NCBI RefSeq assembly: GCF_001646865.1
Contig: NZ_LRRB01000187.1
Coordinates: 1 to 44,869, forward strand
Direction: 5' to 3'
DNA length: 44,869 bases
DNA from: Aldersonia kunmingensis
Lineage (GTDB): Bacteria; Actinomycetota; Actinomycetes; Mycobacteriales; Mycobacteriaceae
Part shown: positions 1 to 8,608 of the stretch, in pieces
Position numbering within the stretch: position 1 is the stretch's first letter
Layout: each line of letters starts with the position of its first letter
Notes under the pieces: model-generated
What the model saw: the letters and a program-made list of their open reading frames with translations, nothing else
Database searches by the model: none
What the model was told of the DNA's origin: nothing
Made by a program: the position numbers and the translations under genes

Positions 1-1137
1 GAATTCGATCGGTCCGACGATCGAGGCCAGCACGACGAAGCCGAGCAGCGGTGCGGTGACGATGAGCAGGCCGTAGCCGCGGCGCAGGAATGCGCCGATC
101 AGCAGTCCGATGCCGACCACGGCCAGCGCAATCGCCCCGACCCGGGCGGGGGTGAACCAGTCCGCGCCCGCCGCGGCGGCTGCACCGCAACCCGCGGCGG
201 CGAGAATCGCCAGCCCGATCACGACCGAGGTGAACCGGGAGCGGGGGCGCGTCGGAACGATCGTCTCCGGCTGCCGGGACGGTGCCGGTTCGGGCAGGTC
301 CCAGGCGAACGGCGCGACGCCGAGGGGATCCCACGACGGCGGCTCTGCCGTGGTCGTCTCGCCGAACGGGGCGAACGGGGACGCAGCTGCCGGCGGAGGT
401 TGGCTCGACTCGGATCGCTGCGGCTCGGCTGTGGGCTCCGCAGTTGGCGCCACGTCCTCGGACACGGTGGCCCGCTGCGGCGGCTCATCGGTCGGTGCCG
501 GCTCGGGCGTCTCGACAGCGTCGGTCTTCGTAGCCGACTGCGTCGTGCGGCTCGGCTCGTAGTGGTGCGGCAGATAGGTGTACGGGCCGTACTCGGTCTG
601 CGCCCCCTGCCATGCCGGGCCGTAACTCCCTGGGCCACAACCTCTTCCGAATCCGGGGCGGCCGAAGTGGCGGGACTGCGACTCGGTCGAACCGGTGGGC
701 AGCGGGGGCGGCAGCGGGCGGCGCTGATACAGCAGCCACAACCCGGTAAGCATGAGCGCGGTGCTGATCAGCCCGGAGCCACCGAGGCTGATGCCGACCG
801 GACCCATCGTGCCGACCGCGATGCACAACGCGATGATCAGCACGACCGTCTTGCCGGAGCCCGAGTGCCTGCCCCGCCGGCCGGTCATGAGTGCCTCGGC
901 ACGCGAGTACTCCTGCCGCGCGTCGTTGAGGAGCAGCCAGCCGGCGAGGTACAACACCAGTCCGGCGCCACCGAAGATCGTCGAAACGACGAAAGCAATG
1001 CGCACCAGGACCGGGTCCACGCCGTACCGGTATCCGATTCCGGCTGCGACGCCGGCGATCGGCCCGCGGTCGGGCAGTCGGACGGGGCGGGTGCGCCAGA
1101 GGTCGGCGAGCTGATCGCCGAATGTCGTCGTGGCCAT
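1..1137 (-). CDS. PspC-domain membrane protein, 3' end outside window
   Basis: Read from the ATG at 1135-1137, the frame stays open to base 1, so the C-terminus is missing. The first ~70 residues are a PspC domain (RGPIAGVAAGIGYRYGVDP, then a hydrophobic helix). Further membrane segments surround residues 95-140. A long Pro/Glu/Ala/Thr-rich cytoplasmic stretch follows, and at least two more membrane helices lie near the open end (GLAILAAAGCGAAAA). PspC domains take part in envelope-stress sensing in other bacteria. The gene is divergent from a histidine kinase that also carries a PspC domain, so a shared membrane-stress circuit is a reasonable inference. The exact signal is unknown. Confidence 0.8.
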   Translation of the reverse strand, partial: MATTTFGDQLADLWRTRPVRLPDRGPIAGVAAGIGYRYGVDPVLVRIAFVVSTIFGGAGLVLYLAGWLLLNDARQEYSRAEALMTGRRGRHSGSGKTVVLIIALCIAVGTMGPVGISLGGSGLISTALMLTGLWLLYQRRPLPPPLPTGSTESQSRHFGRPGFGRGCGPGSYGPAWQGAQTEYGPYTYLPHHYEPSRTTQSATKTDAVETPEPAPTDEPPQRATVSEDVAPTAEPTAEPQRSESSQPPPAAASPFAPFGETTTAEPPSWDPLGVAPFAWDLPEPAPSRQPETIVPTRPRSRFTSVVIGLAILAAAGCGAAAAAGADWFTPARVGAIALAVVGIGLLIGAFLRRGYGLLIVTAPLLGFVVLASIVGPIEF

Positions 1138-1158
1138 GAAGCCATCGTGGCCGGTCCG

Positions 1159-1255
1159 GGGTGGTTTCCACATCGGGGTGATCCCTGATCTTTGCGAGAC
1201 TCGCAGACCGGAACCACCCGTGCCATCTGGGGCAGGTTCAGGGCAAACCCCGATG
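1159..1255. promoter_or_regulatory. Divergent regulatory region with two interleaved inverted repeats
   Basis: Arm A 1159-1169 (GGGTGGTTTCC) is complementary to A' 1210-1219 (GGAACCACCC). Arm B 1171-1179 (CATCGGGGT) is complementary to B' 1247-1255 (ACCCCGATG). The order A-B-A'-B' is that of a pseudoknot in RNA, or of overlapping operators in DNA. It fills the gap between the divergent PspC gene and the kinase gene. A binding site for the neighbouring LuxR-type regulator is one possibility. No known riboswitch family was recognised. Confidence 0.4.
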
Positions 1256-1268
1256 CCCAGCAGCAGGG

Positions 1269-2645
1269 ATGCGTGCCACTATCGAATATGTGCCACCCGT
1301 ATATCCGCCTGCCGTGACACCGGAGCGCGACCCGACCAGACTGGTCCGGCGCTCCGGCGGTCGAATTATCGGCGGTGTAGCGGGTGGGATGGCCGACCAC
1401 ATCGGCGTCGACGCCTTCAAGGTGCGCGTGGCGTTCGTCTTGCTCGCCGCGCTCGCCGGAGCCGGGATCGTCGCTTACGGGCTGCTGTGGGTGTTCACGC
1501 CGAGTGGGACGGACACCGCCCGCCCGCCCGCGGCGGAACGGCGCCGGGCCTACGGTCTCGCGACCATGGGCCTCGGGCTCGCCGCCGCGCTGTCCTGGGT
1601 GTTCAGCGGGACCGCCGGCCAGGTCATCGTCCCGATCATCGTGGTGGTGGTCGGCGCCGGACTGATCTGGCGTGAATTCGATTCGGACGCACCGCGGTCG
1701 ATGTTCGGCCTACCCGCCCGCCCGACGGTGCTGACCTGGTCTCGCATCGTCGCCGGCGCAACTCTGATCTTCGTCGGTCTTGCCGTGGTGGTGCTTGCCC
1801 GCGTCGATTTCGCCGCGCTGCGCCCCGCGCTGCTCGCCGTGGCGGTCACACTGTTCGGGGTCGGGCTGCTCACCGTCCCGCTGTGGTTGCGCACAATGCG
1901 CGCACTGAATTCCGAACGGGCGGCCAGGATTCGCAACGAGGAACGCGAGGAGATCGCCTCGCATCTGCACGACTCGGTGCTGCAGACCCTTGCCCTCATC
2001 CAGCGGCAGGCCGACAACTCGTCGGAGGTTGCCCGGCTCGCTCGCAGCCAGGAGCGCGAACTGCGAACCTGGCTGTTCGACGATCCGGAACGGCCGCAGT
2101 CCAGCCTGGCGGCGGCGCTGCGGACGATTGCCGGAGAGGTGGAGGATCAGTACAGCGTGAAGGTCACCCCGGTGATCGTGGGCGACGTGGCACCGACGAG
2201 CGGTTCGGATGACGATTTCCCGCGCGAGCAGTTCACAGCTCTCCTTGGCGCGAGCCGGGAGGCCTTGGTGAACGCCGCCAAGCACTCCGAGGTAACCGAG
2301 GTGGACCTGTTCGCCGAATGCGAGGACGACCGGGTCAGTGTGTTCGTCCGGGACCGCGGTGTCGGTTTCGACGTCGACGCGATACCTGCGGACCGGCAGG
2401 GGCTTTCCCGCTCGATTCGCGGCAGGGTCGAGCGGCGCGGGGGCGAGGTCGAGGTGATCAGCGGGCCGGGCAAGGGCACCGAGGTCCGGATCCGGATGGC
2501 GCGTGGTGGCACGCGGAACGGCGAGGCCAAGGGAGCCGAACCCCAGCCGGAGGTCGCGGAGGAGGCTGCGTCGCAGCACGATACGGACGAGAACTCGGTG
2601 GATGACCGGGCCGGCGATAGGCACGTGGAGGAGCAGACTCGGTGA
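1269..2645 (+). CDS. PspC-domain sensor histidine kinase
   Basis: A 458-residue membrane histidine kinase. Residues ~25-80 form a PspC domain (GGRIIGGVAGGMADHIGVD), followed by several membrane helices (about 95-130 and 160-205). The dimerisation/phosphoacceptor motif is REEIASHLHDSVLQTL, with His234 as the likely phosphorylated residue of the HisKA_3 type. The ATPase domain shows an N box (EALVNAAKHS) and G boxes (DRGVGFDVD, GPGKGTEVRIRM). A charged tail of ~45 residues follows. It overlaps the response regulator by four bases (GTGA), so the two form a two-component system of NarL/LiaRS type. A PspC domain inside the kinase suggests envelope-stress input; the stimulus is not known. Confidence 0.9.
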   Translation: MRATIEYVPPVYPPAVTPERDPTRLVRRSGGRIIGGVAGGMADHIGVDAFKVRVAFVLLAALAGAGIVAYGLLWVFTPSGTDTARPPAAERRRAYGLATMGLGLAAALSWVFSGTAGQVIVPIIVVVVGAGLIWREFDSDAPRSMFGLPARPTVLTWSRIVAGATLIFVGLAVVVLARVDFAALRPALLAVAVTLFGVGLLTVPLWLRTMRALNSERAARIRNEEREEIASHLHDSVLQTLALIQRQADNSSEVARLARSQERELRTWLFDDPERPQSSLAAALRTIAGEVEDQYSVKVTPVIVGDVAPTSGSDDDFPREQFTALLGASREALVNAAKHSEVTEVDLFAECEDDRVSVFVRDRGVGFDVDAIPADRQGLSRSIRGRVERRGGEVEVISGPGKGTEVRIRMARGGTRNGEAKGAEPQPEVAEEAASQHDTDENSVDDRAGDRHVEEQTR

Positions 2646-3313
2646 CGGTTTCGGGAATTACCGTGGGGCACAAGCCGTACCGGGTATTTTTGGTGGACGA
2701 TCATGCCGTGTTCCGCTCCGGCGTGCGCGCGGAACTGGCGAGCGAGACCGATATCGAGGTGGTCGGGGAAGCCGGGACCGTCGACGAAGCCGTCGCAGGC
2801 ATCAACACCATCCATCCCAATGTGGTTCTGCTCGACGTGCACATGCCCGATGGCGGTGGCGTGGCGGTGCTCAACCGCATCGACCCGGGTCCGGTGTGCT
2901 TGGCGCTGAGCGTGTCCGACGCCGCCGAGGATGTGATCGCGGTGATCCGTGCCGGTGCGCGGGGCTACGTCACCAAGACGATCTCGGGGGCCGAACTCGC
3001 CACCGGTGTGCGCCGCGTGGCCGGTGGCGATGCGGTGTTCAGCCCGCGGCTCGCGGGTTTCGTACTCGACTCGTTCACCGGGAAATCGCCCGTGCCCGAG
3101 CCGCCGCTGGATCCGGAGCTGGACTCACTGACGCCGCGCGAGTTGGAAGTGCTGCGCCTGCTGGCCCGCGGCTACACCTATCGCGAGATCGCAGAGGAAC
3201 TGGTGATCTCGGTGAAGACCGTGGAGACACACGCATCGAACGTGCTGCGGAAGACGCAGCAGTCCAACCGAAATGCGCTCACCCGGTGGGCGCACCGGCG
3301 CCGCATCGACTGA
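2642..3313 (+). CDS. LuxR/NarL-family response regulator
   Basis: A 223-residue DNA-binding response regulator, partner of the upstream PspC kinase. The receiver domain has the acidic pair in VFLVDDHAVF and the phosphoacceptor Asp65 in VVLLDVHMPDGGG. The C-terminal LuxR helix-turn-helix spans roughly residues 160-205 (LTPRELEVLRLLARG, VKTVETHASNVLRK). The GTG start at 2642 overlaps the kinase stop, which implies translational coupling. It probably regulates its own divergent promoter region; that is inference from context. Confidence 0.92.
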   Translation: MTVSGITVGHKPYRVFLVDDHAVFRSGVRAELASETDIEVVGEAGTVDEAVAGINTIHPNVVLLDVHMPDGGGVAVLNRIDPGPVCLALSVSDAAEDVIAVIRAGARGYVTKTISGAELATGVRRVAGGDAVFSPRLAGFVLDSFTGKSPVPEPPLDPELDSLTPRELEVLRLLARGYTYREIAEELVISVKTVETHASNVLRKTQQSNRNALTRWAHRRRID

Positions 3314-3330
3314 GAGCGCGGGATCGTGCG

Positions 3331-4644
3331 TTAGAGGCTGGACGCGATCAGGAAGACGATGCCCGCCACCACCAGCGTGGTGACCACGAGCAGCGCCACA
3401 GAGACGGCCAGTGACAGTCCGATGCCGTGCTGCGACGTCGGGGCGCTCGAGAACTGCTGGGGCGCGGGCCGAGCGGGTGCCGGTTGAGGTGCGACGGGCG
3501 GGGCCTGCGTGTCCTCGAGTTGCGGGCGAGCGGGGGCATCGGTGATCGGGGTGGAGTCGGTGTTGCGATCGATGCTCGCCGGTCGATCGGTCGACCAGGG
3601 CACCGACTTGCCGGGGGCCGCGGAGGGGCCGGGTTCGCTGGGGGCGGGTGCGGCTGCCGAGCGCCCCGACGATTCGCTGGACGTCCATCCCGCGGCGGAG
3701 GGGGCGCGCCGGGAGCGCAGCGCCCAGGACGGCACCGATCCGTCCCGGGAACGCACCGGTGCCCCGAGAATGTATGCGGCACTTCCGTTCGCACCGATGG
3801 TCGCGGCAACCAACTCGTCGCGGGCCTGGGCCATGGTCGGCCGCCGGTTGGGGTCGGGTTCGAGCATGTGTAGCAGCGCGTCGGTGAGCATCGCGCTGCG
3901 CTGGGGCGGGTTGATCCGTGCCTCGGCGACCTTGACGAGCATCGAAGACGGATCAGGGTCGATGCCGAACGGCGGTTCACCCTCCACCGCGGTGTAAAGC
4001 GTTGCACCGAGCGAGAATACGTCGCTCGCTGCACTCGGGTCGGCACCTCGGGCAACCTCGGGCGCGAGATAGGCCGGCGTGCCGGTGATCATGTCGGGAT
4101 CCTCGTCGTCAGGGTCGCCGATGGTGCGTGCGATCCCGAAGTCGGAGATTTTGACCATGCCGGCGGCGCGCCCGCGATTGGCGATGAGGATGTTGCCCGG
4201 CTTGATATCGCGATGGATGATGCCGGCCGTGTGCGCGTCGGCGAGCGCGTCGGCAACCTGGGCGCCGATCTGGCCTACCTCGATCGGGGGCAGAGCGTCG
4301 GTTGTGTTGAGGGCTTGCGCAAGGCTGCGCGACGGCAGGTGCTCCATCACCAGCCAGGGCTCGCCGCCTTCAACGGCGACGTCGTACATGGCAATGGCGT
4401 GGTTGTGCGAGAGTCGCGCGGCGAGCTGGCCCTCCTTGATCGCCTGGTTGCGGAGCCGCTGCGCCTCGTCCGCATCGAGCCCGGCGGTGGAGATGATCTG
4501 CTTCATCGCGACCTCGCGATCGAGCAGTCGGTCTTGGGCGAGCCAGACCGAGCCCATCCCGCCTCCGCCGAGTTTGGAACGCAGACGGTATCGACCGGCT
4601 ACCAGGTAGCCGGGGCCGACGACAGGACGACGCGGGGTGCTCAC
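3331..4644 (-). CDS. Transmembrane Hanks-type Ser/Thr protein kinase
   Basis: A 437-residue eukaryotic-type kinase. The glycine loop is LGGGGMGSVW (25-34), the ATP lysine Lys48 (VAMKQI), the catalytic loop HRDIKPGN from 144 and the DFG motif at 168-170; APE is present. After ~290 residues a Pro/Ala/Ser-rich linker leads to one C-terminal membrane helix (about 409-433) and no extracytoplasmic sensor domain, unlike PknB. The GTG start is supported by a −10 hexamer TAATCT (4652-4657) only seven bases upstream, so the mRNA is probably leaderless. Its substrates cannot be told from sequence. It is convergent with the response regulator. Confidence 0.9.
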   Translation of the reverse strand: MSTPRRPVVGPGYLVAGRYRLRSKLGGGGMGSVWLAQDRLLDREVAMKQIISTAGLDADEAQRLRNQAIKEGQLAARLSHNHAIAMYDVAVEGGEPWLVMEHLPSRSLAQALNTTDALPPIEVGQIGAQVADALADAHTAGIIHRDIKPGNILIANRGRAAGMVKISDFGIARTIGDPDDEDPDMITGTPAYLAPEVARGADPSAASDVFSLGATLYTAVEGEPPFGIDPDPSSMLVKVAEARINPPQRSAMLTDALLHMLEPDPNRRPTMAQARDELVAATIGANGSAAYILGAPVRSRDGSVPSWALRSRRAPSAAGWTSSESSGRSAAAPAPSEPGPSAAPGKSVPWSTDRPASIDRNTDSTPITDAPARPQLEDTQAPPVAPQPAPARPAPQQFSSAPTSQHGIGLSLAVSVALLVVTTLVVAGIVFLIASSL

Positions 4645-4651
4645 TTACGGG

Positions 4652-4657
4652 AGATTA
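4652..4657 (-). promoter_or_regulatory. Putative −10 element of the Ser/Thr kinase gene
   Basis: TAATCT on the minus strand fits the actinobacterial TANNNT −10 pattern. Only seven bases separate it from the GTG start codon, as expected for a leaderless transcript. Confidence 0.45.
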
Positions 4658-4728
4658 GACGACTCCTGCGCTGCGAATGAGTGGTCCCGGCTTGACGGCG
4701 GCCGCGGGCGGGTCTTTACTGGAGGTGT

Positions 4729-4744
4729 TCGAATGTATGTTCGA
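4729..4744 (+). promoter_or_regulatory. LexA/SOS box of imuA'-imuB
   Basis: TCGAATGTATGTTCGA matches the actinobacterial LexA operator (TCGAAC-N4-GTTCGA) with one change in the left arm. It contains a TANNNT hexamer (TATGTT, 4736-4741), so LexA would cover the −10 element. The same 16 bases recur upstream of dnaE2 at 12760-12775. Confidence 0.92.
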
Positions 4745-4819
4745 ATACCGCGTCTTCCCCGTGGTCGTCCGTGCTGTGCCGCCCGGCGGCACAGCCATGC
4801 CTGTCGCCTGGGGGTGCAC

Positions 4820-5692
4820 GTGACTTTGCCGCTCGAAACACATTCGGCTGCAACCGAATCGGAAGACTCGTTCGAAGGAGAGTCGTTCGAGTCGGTGCCG
4901 GCGGTCGCCAGTGGGGACCTGTCGAGCCTTGCCGGGCTCAGCCGGCAGGAGCGGCTCGAACAGTTGCGCCGCAGGATCGCGGCGGTCCCGGGGCGTGGCG
5001 AGGCGGTATCGCGACGGTTGCCGCTCGCGGACGCCGACGAGCGAGAGGTGCTCGCCGTACCTGCCGGTGTCGCGCGGCTGCTGCCGAGAGGCGGGTTGGC
5101 CAGAGGAACGGTGTCGTCGTATTCAGGTCCGAATTCTTTGCTTGCCGGGCTTCTCGCCGCGGCGACCCGGGCGGGCGCGCATGCGGTGCTGATCGGCATG
5201 CCGCGATTCGGATTGCTCGCCGCGGTCGAGATGGGCGCCCGCCTCGACCGCATCGCGGTGGTGCCGGATCCAGGGCCGGACCCCGTAGAGGTGGCCGCAG
5301 TGCTGCTCGACGGGATGGATCTGGTGGTGCTCGGTCTCGGCGGGGCCACGGTCGCGCCCGGTCGTTCGCGTGCCCTGGTGGCCAGGGCAAGGAGCAAGGG
5401 CGCGGCACTCGTGGTGACCGATGGGCATTGGAGCGGTGTCGAATTGGCGCTCGCGGCACGCGTGGTCGGGTACGAGGGGCTGGGCCGAGGATGCGGGCGG
5501 GTGCAAGCGCTGCATCTGGATGTCCGGGCCCAGCACCGGGGAGCGCAGCCCAGAACCGCGCGGGTCGATGTGCGGCCGGTAGCGCGCGGGAGCGTGGAGT
5601 GGGTGTCCGAACATCCCACGATCACTCGGCTGCCCGAGGCTGCCATTACTTGCCTCTCCGAGGCGGTGGCCGACGCGCGGGAGATGCGGTGA
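4820..5692 (+). CDS. imuA': ImuA' mutasome accessory protein
   Basis: A RecA-like, non-catalytic partner in SOS mutagenesis (Rv3395c family), about 290 residues from the GTG at 4820. The frame is open further upstream, but an earlier start would fall in or before the LexA box at 4729-4744. A TGGGGG stretch just upstream can serve as ribosome site; GTG at 4814 is an alternative. The core has a RecA-fold pattern (LPRGGLARGTVSSYSGPNSL, then AVLIGMPRFGLLAAVEMGARL) without a proper Walker A. In mycobacteria ImuA' joins ImuB and the polymerase DnaE2 for translesion synthesis. It overlaps imuB by four bases (GTGA). Confidence 0.9.
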   Translation: MTLPLETHSAATESEDSFEGESFESVPAVASGDLSSLAGLSRQERLEQLRRRIAAVPGRGEAVSRRLPLADADEREVLAVPAGVARLLPRGGLARGTVSSYSGPNSLLAGLLAAATRAGAHAVLIGMPRFGLLAAVEMGARLDRIAVVPDPGPDPVEVAAVLLDGMDLVVLGLGGATVAPGRSRALVARARSKGAALVVTDGHWSGVELALAARVVGYEGLGRGCGRVQALHLDVRAQHRGAQPRTARVDVRPVARGSVEWVSEHPTITRLPEAAITCLSEAVADAREMR

Positions 5693-7277
5693 GCGAGAAG
5701 GCGGAGCCCAGCGCCACGGCGAAGCCGCCCAGGGTGCTGGCGCTGTGGTGCCCCGACTGGCCGGCGATCGCGGCGGCGGCCGCGGCGGACCTGCCACCCA
5801 CTCGCCCGGTGGCGGTCACCTTGGCCAACCGCGTGATCGCATGCTCGGCAACGGCACGTGCCGCCGGTGTGCGACGCGGGCTGCGCCGGCGAGAGGCGCA
5901 GGCGCGTTGCCCCGACCTACATGTCGTGGCGGCCGACCAGGATCGCGACGCCCGATTGTTCGAACCGATCGTTGCGGCGATCGATGCGGTCGCCCCCGGT
6001 GTGGAGGTGCTGCGTCCCGGCCTGCTCGTGCTTTCGGCGCGCGGTGTCGTCCGGTATTTCGGCTCCGAACCGGCGGCAGGTGAACGTTTGGTCGATGCGG
6101 CCGCTGCGGCGGGGGTGGAGTGCCAGATCGGCATCGCCGACGAACTCTCCACTGCGGTGATCGCTGCCCGGCATGCGGCGCTCGTCCCTCCGGGCGCCGG
6201 AGCGCAGTTCATCGCCCCGCTGCGGATCGCGGAACTTGCTGCCGAGCCGAGCCTTGCCGCGCCCGAACGCGAGGACTTGGTGGATCTGCTGTGGCGCTTG
6301 GGGTTACGCACGATCGGTGCGTTCGCCGCGCTCTCGCCGACGGATGTGGCCTCGCGTTTCGGCACCGACGCCGTGCTGGCACATCGCGGTGCGCGGGGCG
6401 AGCCGGAGCGGCCGCCGTCGGCGCGAGCGCTGCCGCCCGACCTCGAGGTGTTTCATTCCTGCGACCCGCCGATCGAACGAGTGGATGCCGCGGCTTTCGC
6501 CGGGCGCGCTCTCGCCGAGCAGTTGCACGGCCGTCTTGCCGCCGCCGGTGTGGCCTGCACTCGGTTGCTGGTTCAGGCCTCCACCGCGAACGGCGAACAC
6601 CTGTCGCGTACCTGGCGCTGCGCCGAACCGCTCACCCCGGACGGCACCGCGGACCGGGTGCGTTGGCAGCTCGACGGCTGGCTCACCGGCCGCAACGAGG
6701 CCAAGCCCACCGCCGGGATCGTGCTGCTGCGGCTCGAGCCGGTCGAGGTGGTGGCTGCCGGTGCCCTGCAATTGGGGTTGTGGGGCGGGGTCGGTGCCGA
6801 GGATGAACGAGCCAGGCGCGCGTTGATCCGAGTGCAGGGCCTGCTCGGCGGTAACGCCGTCCAGTCCGGGGTGCTGTCCGGCGGGCGCGGCCCGGCCGAG
6901 CGAATCACGCTGGTCCCGTTGGGCGATGAGCTGACACCCGATGCTGACCCACGCCTGCCGTGGCCGGGGCGGTTGCCAGAGCCGGCTCCCGCTGCGGTGC
7001 TCGACGCCAGGCCGTCGGTGCTGCTCGAAGATGCGGCAGGGCAGCCGGTGCTGGTCACCGACCGCGGTGGGTTCAGCGCCGACCCGGCGCGGCTGCGTTG
7101 GGGGCGCGGGTGTGGCAATTGCACGGCTGGGCAGGGCCGTGGCCTGTGGACGAGCGCTGGTGGGACCCGGCCACCGCGCACCGGGTGGCGCGGGCACAGG
7201 TGCTGCTCGACGAGCCCAAGGCACTGCTGCTGGTGTGCCATGACCAGGACTGGAGCGTGGAGGGAGTCTACGAATGA
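5689..7277 (+). CDS. imuB: ImuB, Y-family polymerase-like protein with an apparent −1 frameshift near the C-terminus
   Basis: A catalytically inactive Y-family polymerase homologue that acts as clamp-binding hub of the mutasome (Rv3394c family). It starts at GTG 5689, overlapping the imuA' stop. N-terminal LALWCPDWPAIAAA is typical. The clamp-binding motif QLGLWG lies at residues 361-366, matching the QLPLWG site of mycobacterial ImuB. The family's C-terminal block (AGPWPVDERWWDP … WSVEGVYE, ending 7277) is not in the same frame. It resumes in the −1 frame after the five-G run 7100-7104, and one extra G there would restore a continuous protein. As given, the first frame reads on to a stop at 7338 with an unrelated ~75-residue tail. 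Cause: real deletion, sequencing error, or less likely recoding. Confidence 0.88.
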
Positions 7278-7335
7278 CGATGCGGTCCGCGGACTTGCTC
7301 CACCGCTTCACCCGGATCGTGCGCGGTATAGCGGC

Positions 7336-7341
7336 TAGGGT
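7336..7341 (+). promoter_or_regulatory. Putative −10 element of the alpha/beta hydrolase gene
   Basis: TAGGGT lies eight bases before GTG 7350. The same hexamer and spacing occur before xthA, and TAGGTT with the same spacing before deoA. It suggests a leaderless mRNA and favours GTG 7350 over GTG 7344. Confidence 0.45.
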
Positions 7342-7349
7342 CGGTGGTC

Positions 7350-8114
7350 GTGGAAACGACCGCGATACGGGTCACGCTGGACGGCGTGCAGATCGCCTAC
7401 CGGGACTCGGGCGTACCCGTCGGTGGCGTAGACCTGGCGCCGGTGATCCTCGTGCACGGCATGGGCGGGGACGGGCACACGTGGGATCGCTTCGCCCACG
7501 CGCTGACTGTCCGGGGCCGCCGGGTGATCATCGTGGACCTGCGCGGCCACGGACGCAGCGCCCACACCCCGACCTACTTGTTCGACGAGTTCGCCTTCGA
7601 CGTACTGCGGCTGTGTGATCTCCTGAAACTGTCCCAGGCCGATTTCGTGGGGCACTCGCTCGGTGGTTACGCGGTTTCGGTGATTGCTCAGGTTCGCCCC
7701 GAACTGGTGCGCCGCCTCGTCATCGAGGAGTCGCCGCTGCCACGCCGACTCACCGATCCGAAGGCGGAATTCCCTGCGCGGCTCCCGACGTTGCCGGAGC
7801 TATGGCATGCGGCCACCAGCGTCGTGCGCAGCCCGCGTGCGGTGTTCGCCTTCGACCGGGCGATGACCGCCGCTGCGCTAACACAGTTCCACACACCGAA
7901 TCCGCAATGGTGGCAACGGCTTCCGGATATCACGGCGCGCACACTGATCCTGGCCGGCGGGTCGGGCAGCATGGTCGATCCGGACAAGCTCGATGCGGCC
8001 GTCGCTGCGATTCCGGACTGCACGACGCTGAAATTCGCCTGTGGGCACAGCATTCACCGCGACCGCTACCGCGATTTCGAAAACGCGGTCCTCCCATTTG
8101 TGATGGCGCGATGA
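7350..8114 (+). CDS. Alpha/beta-fold hydrolase
   Basis: A ~254-residue serine hydrolase. The oxyanion strand is ILVHGMGGDGHTW, then VDLRGHGRS, a nucleophile elbow GHSLGG, a likely acid in SMVDPDK and the catalytic His in CGHSIHRD. These fix the alpha/beta hydrolase fold but not the substrate. The start is placed at GTG 7350 because of the −10 hexamer eight bases upstream; GTG 7344 is in frame. Its stop overlaps the next start (ATGA), so both genes are translated from one message. Confidence 0.85.
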   Translation: METTAIRVTLDGVQIAYRDSGVPVGGVDLAPVILVHGMGGDGHTWDRFAHALTVRGRRVIIVDLRGHGRSAHTPTYLFDEFAFDVLRLCDLLKLSQADFVGHSLGGYAVSVIAQVRPELVRRLVIEESPLPRRLTDPKAEFPARLPTLPELWHAATSVVRSPRAVFAFDRAMTAAALTQFHTPNPQWWQRLPDITARTLILAGGSGSMVDPDKLDAAVAAIPDCTTLKFACGHSIHRDRYRDFENAVLPFVMAR

Positions 8115-8530
8115 CCAACCCGGAGCGGCCCGTCCTGCACTTCGAGACCAGGGCCCTGTTTCGAGAGTGGCTGGTCGAGAACCACTCCGAGGTGGATGGC
8201 ATCTGGGTGAAGCTGGCCAAGAAGGGGTCGACGCAGATCTCGGTCAGCTACGAGGAGGCGGTCAACGAGGGGCTGTGCTTCGGCTGGATCGACGGCCAGG
8301 CACGCCGGCTCGACGACGACTTCTACCTGCAGGGCTTCACCCCGCGCCGCCGCCGCAGCCCGTGGTCTGTGAGCAACGTGCGCCGCGTCGAGAAGCTCAC
8401 CGAACAGGGTCTCATCGAGCCCGCGGGGCAGGTCGAGATCGACCGGGCCAAGGCCGACGGACGTTGGGATCTGGCCGTGGAGGAGGGACGAGCCGCCGAC
8501 GAGCGAAAGCGGGCCGCTTCGCCCGAGTAG
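8111..8530 (+). CDS. YdeI/OmpD-associated family protein, C-terminally short
   Basis: A 139-residue protein with the N-terminal part of the YdeI (OmdA) family: LHFETRALFREWL, EGLCFGWIDGQARRLDD, FTPRRRRSPWSVSNVRRVEKL. Members usually run to ~190-200 residues, with a second helical segment after the WDxAY motif. Here the protein ends soon after RWDLAVEEG, and no continuation was found in the other forward frames, so this looks like a genuine truncation. The function of the family is poorly known. The gene is translationally coupled to the hydrolase. Confidence 0.75.
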   Translation: MTNPERPVLHFETRALFREWLVENHSEVDGIWVKLAKKGSTQISVSYEEAVNEGLCFGWIDGQARRLDDDFYLQGFTPRRRRSPWSVSNVRRVEKLTEQGLIEPAGQVEIDRAKADGRWDLAVEEGRAADERKRAASPE

Positions 8531-8596
8531 CGCACTCCTACGAGGTCGCGGCTACCTAGCGTGCGGCGGCGGGCGAGCGTGGGTGCCGGATTTGGG

Positions 8597-8602
8597 TACC
8601 GT
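8597..8602 (+). promoter_or_regulatory. Putative −10 element of the FGE gene
   Basis: TACCGT (TANNNT) lies six bases before ATG 8609, which fits a leaderless transcript and supports that start over more upstream in-frame codons. Confidence 0.4.
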
Positions 8603-8608
8603 GGCGAC

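Noticed and set aside
485-1171. Arg/Pro-rich minus-strand open frame
   Set aside because: Shadow of the PspC gene, which occupies another minus-strand frame with clear membrane helices and a PspC motif.
1140-1260. TPP or cobalamin riboswitch in the PspC gap (ACCTGCC and AGATGGCA seen on the minus strand)
   Set aside because: The remaining conserved cores of either aptamer are missing and the neighbouring genes are unrelated to these cofactors.
4637-4819. Upstream extension of ImuA'
   Set aside because: It would start at or before the LexA box that overlaps the promoter; GTG 4820 lies downstream of it with a purine-rich ribosome site.
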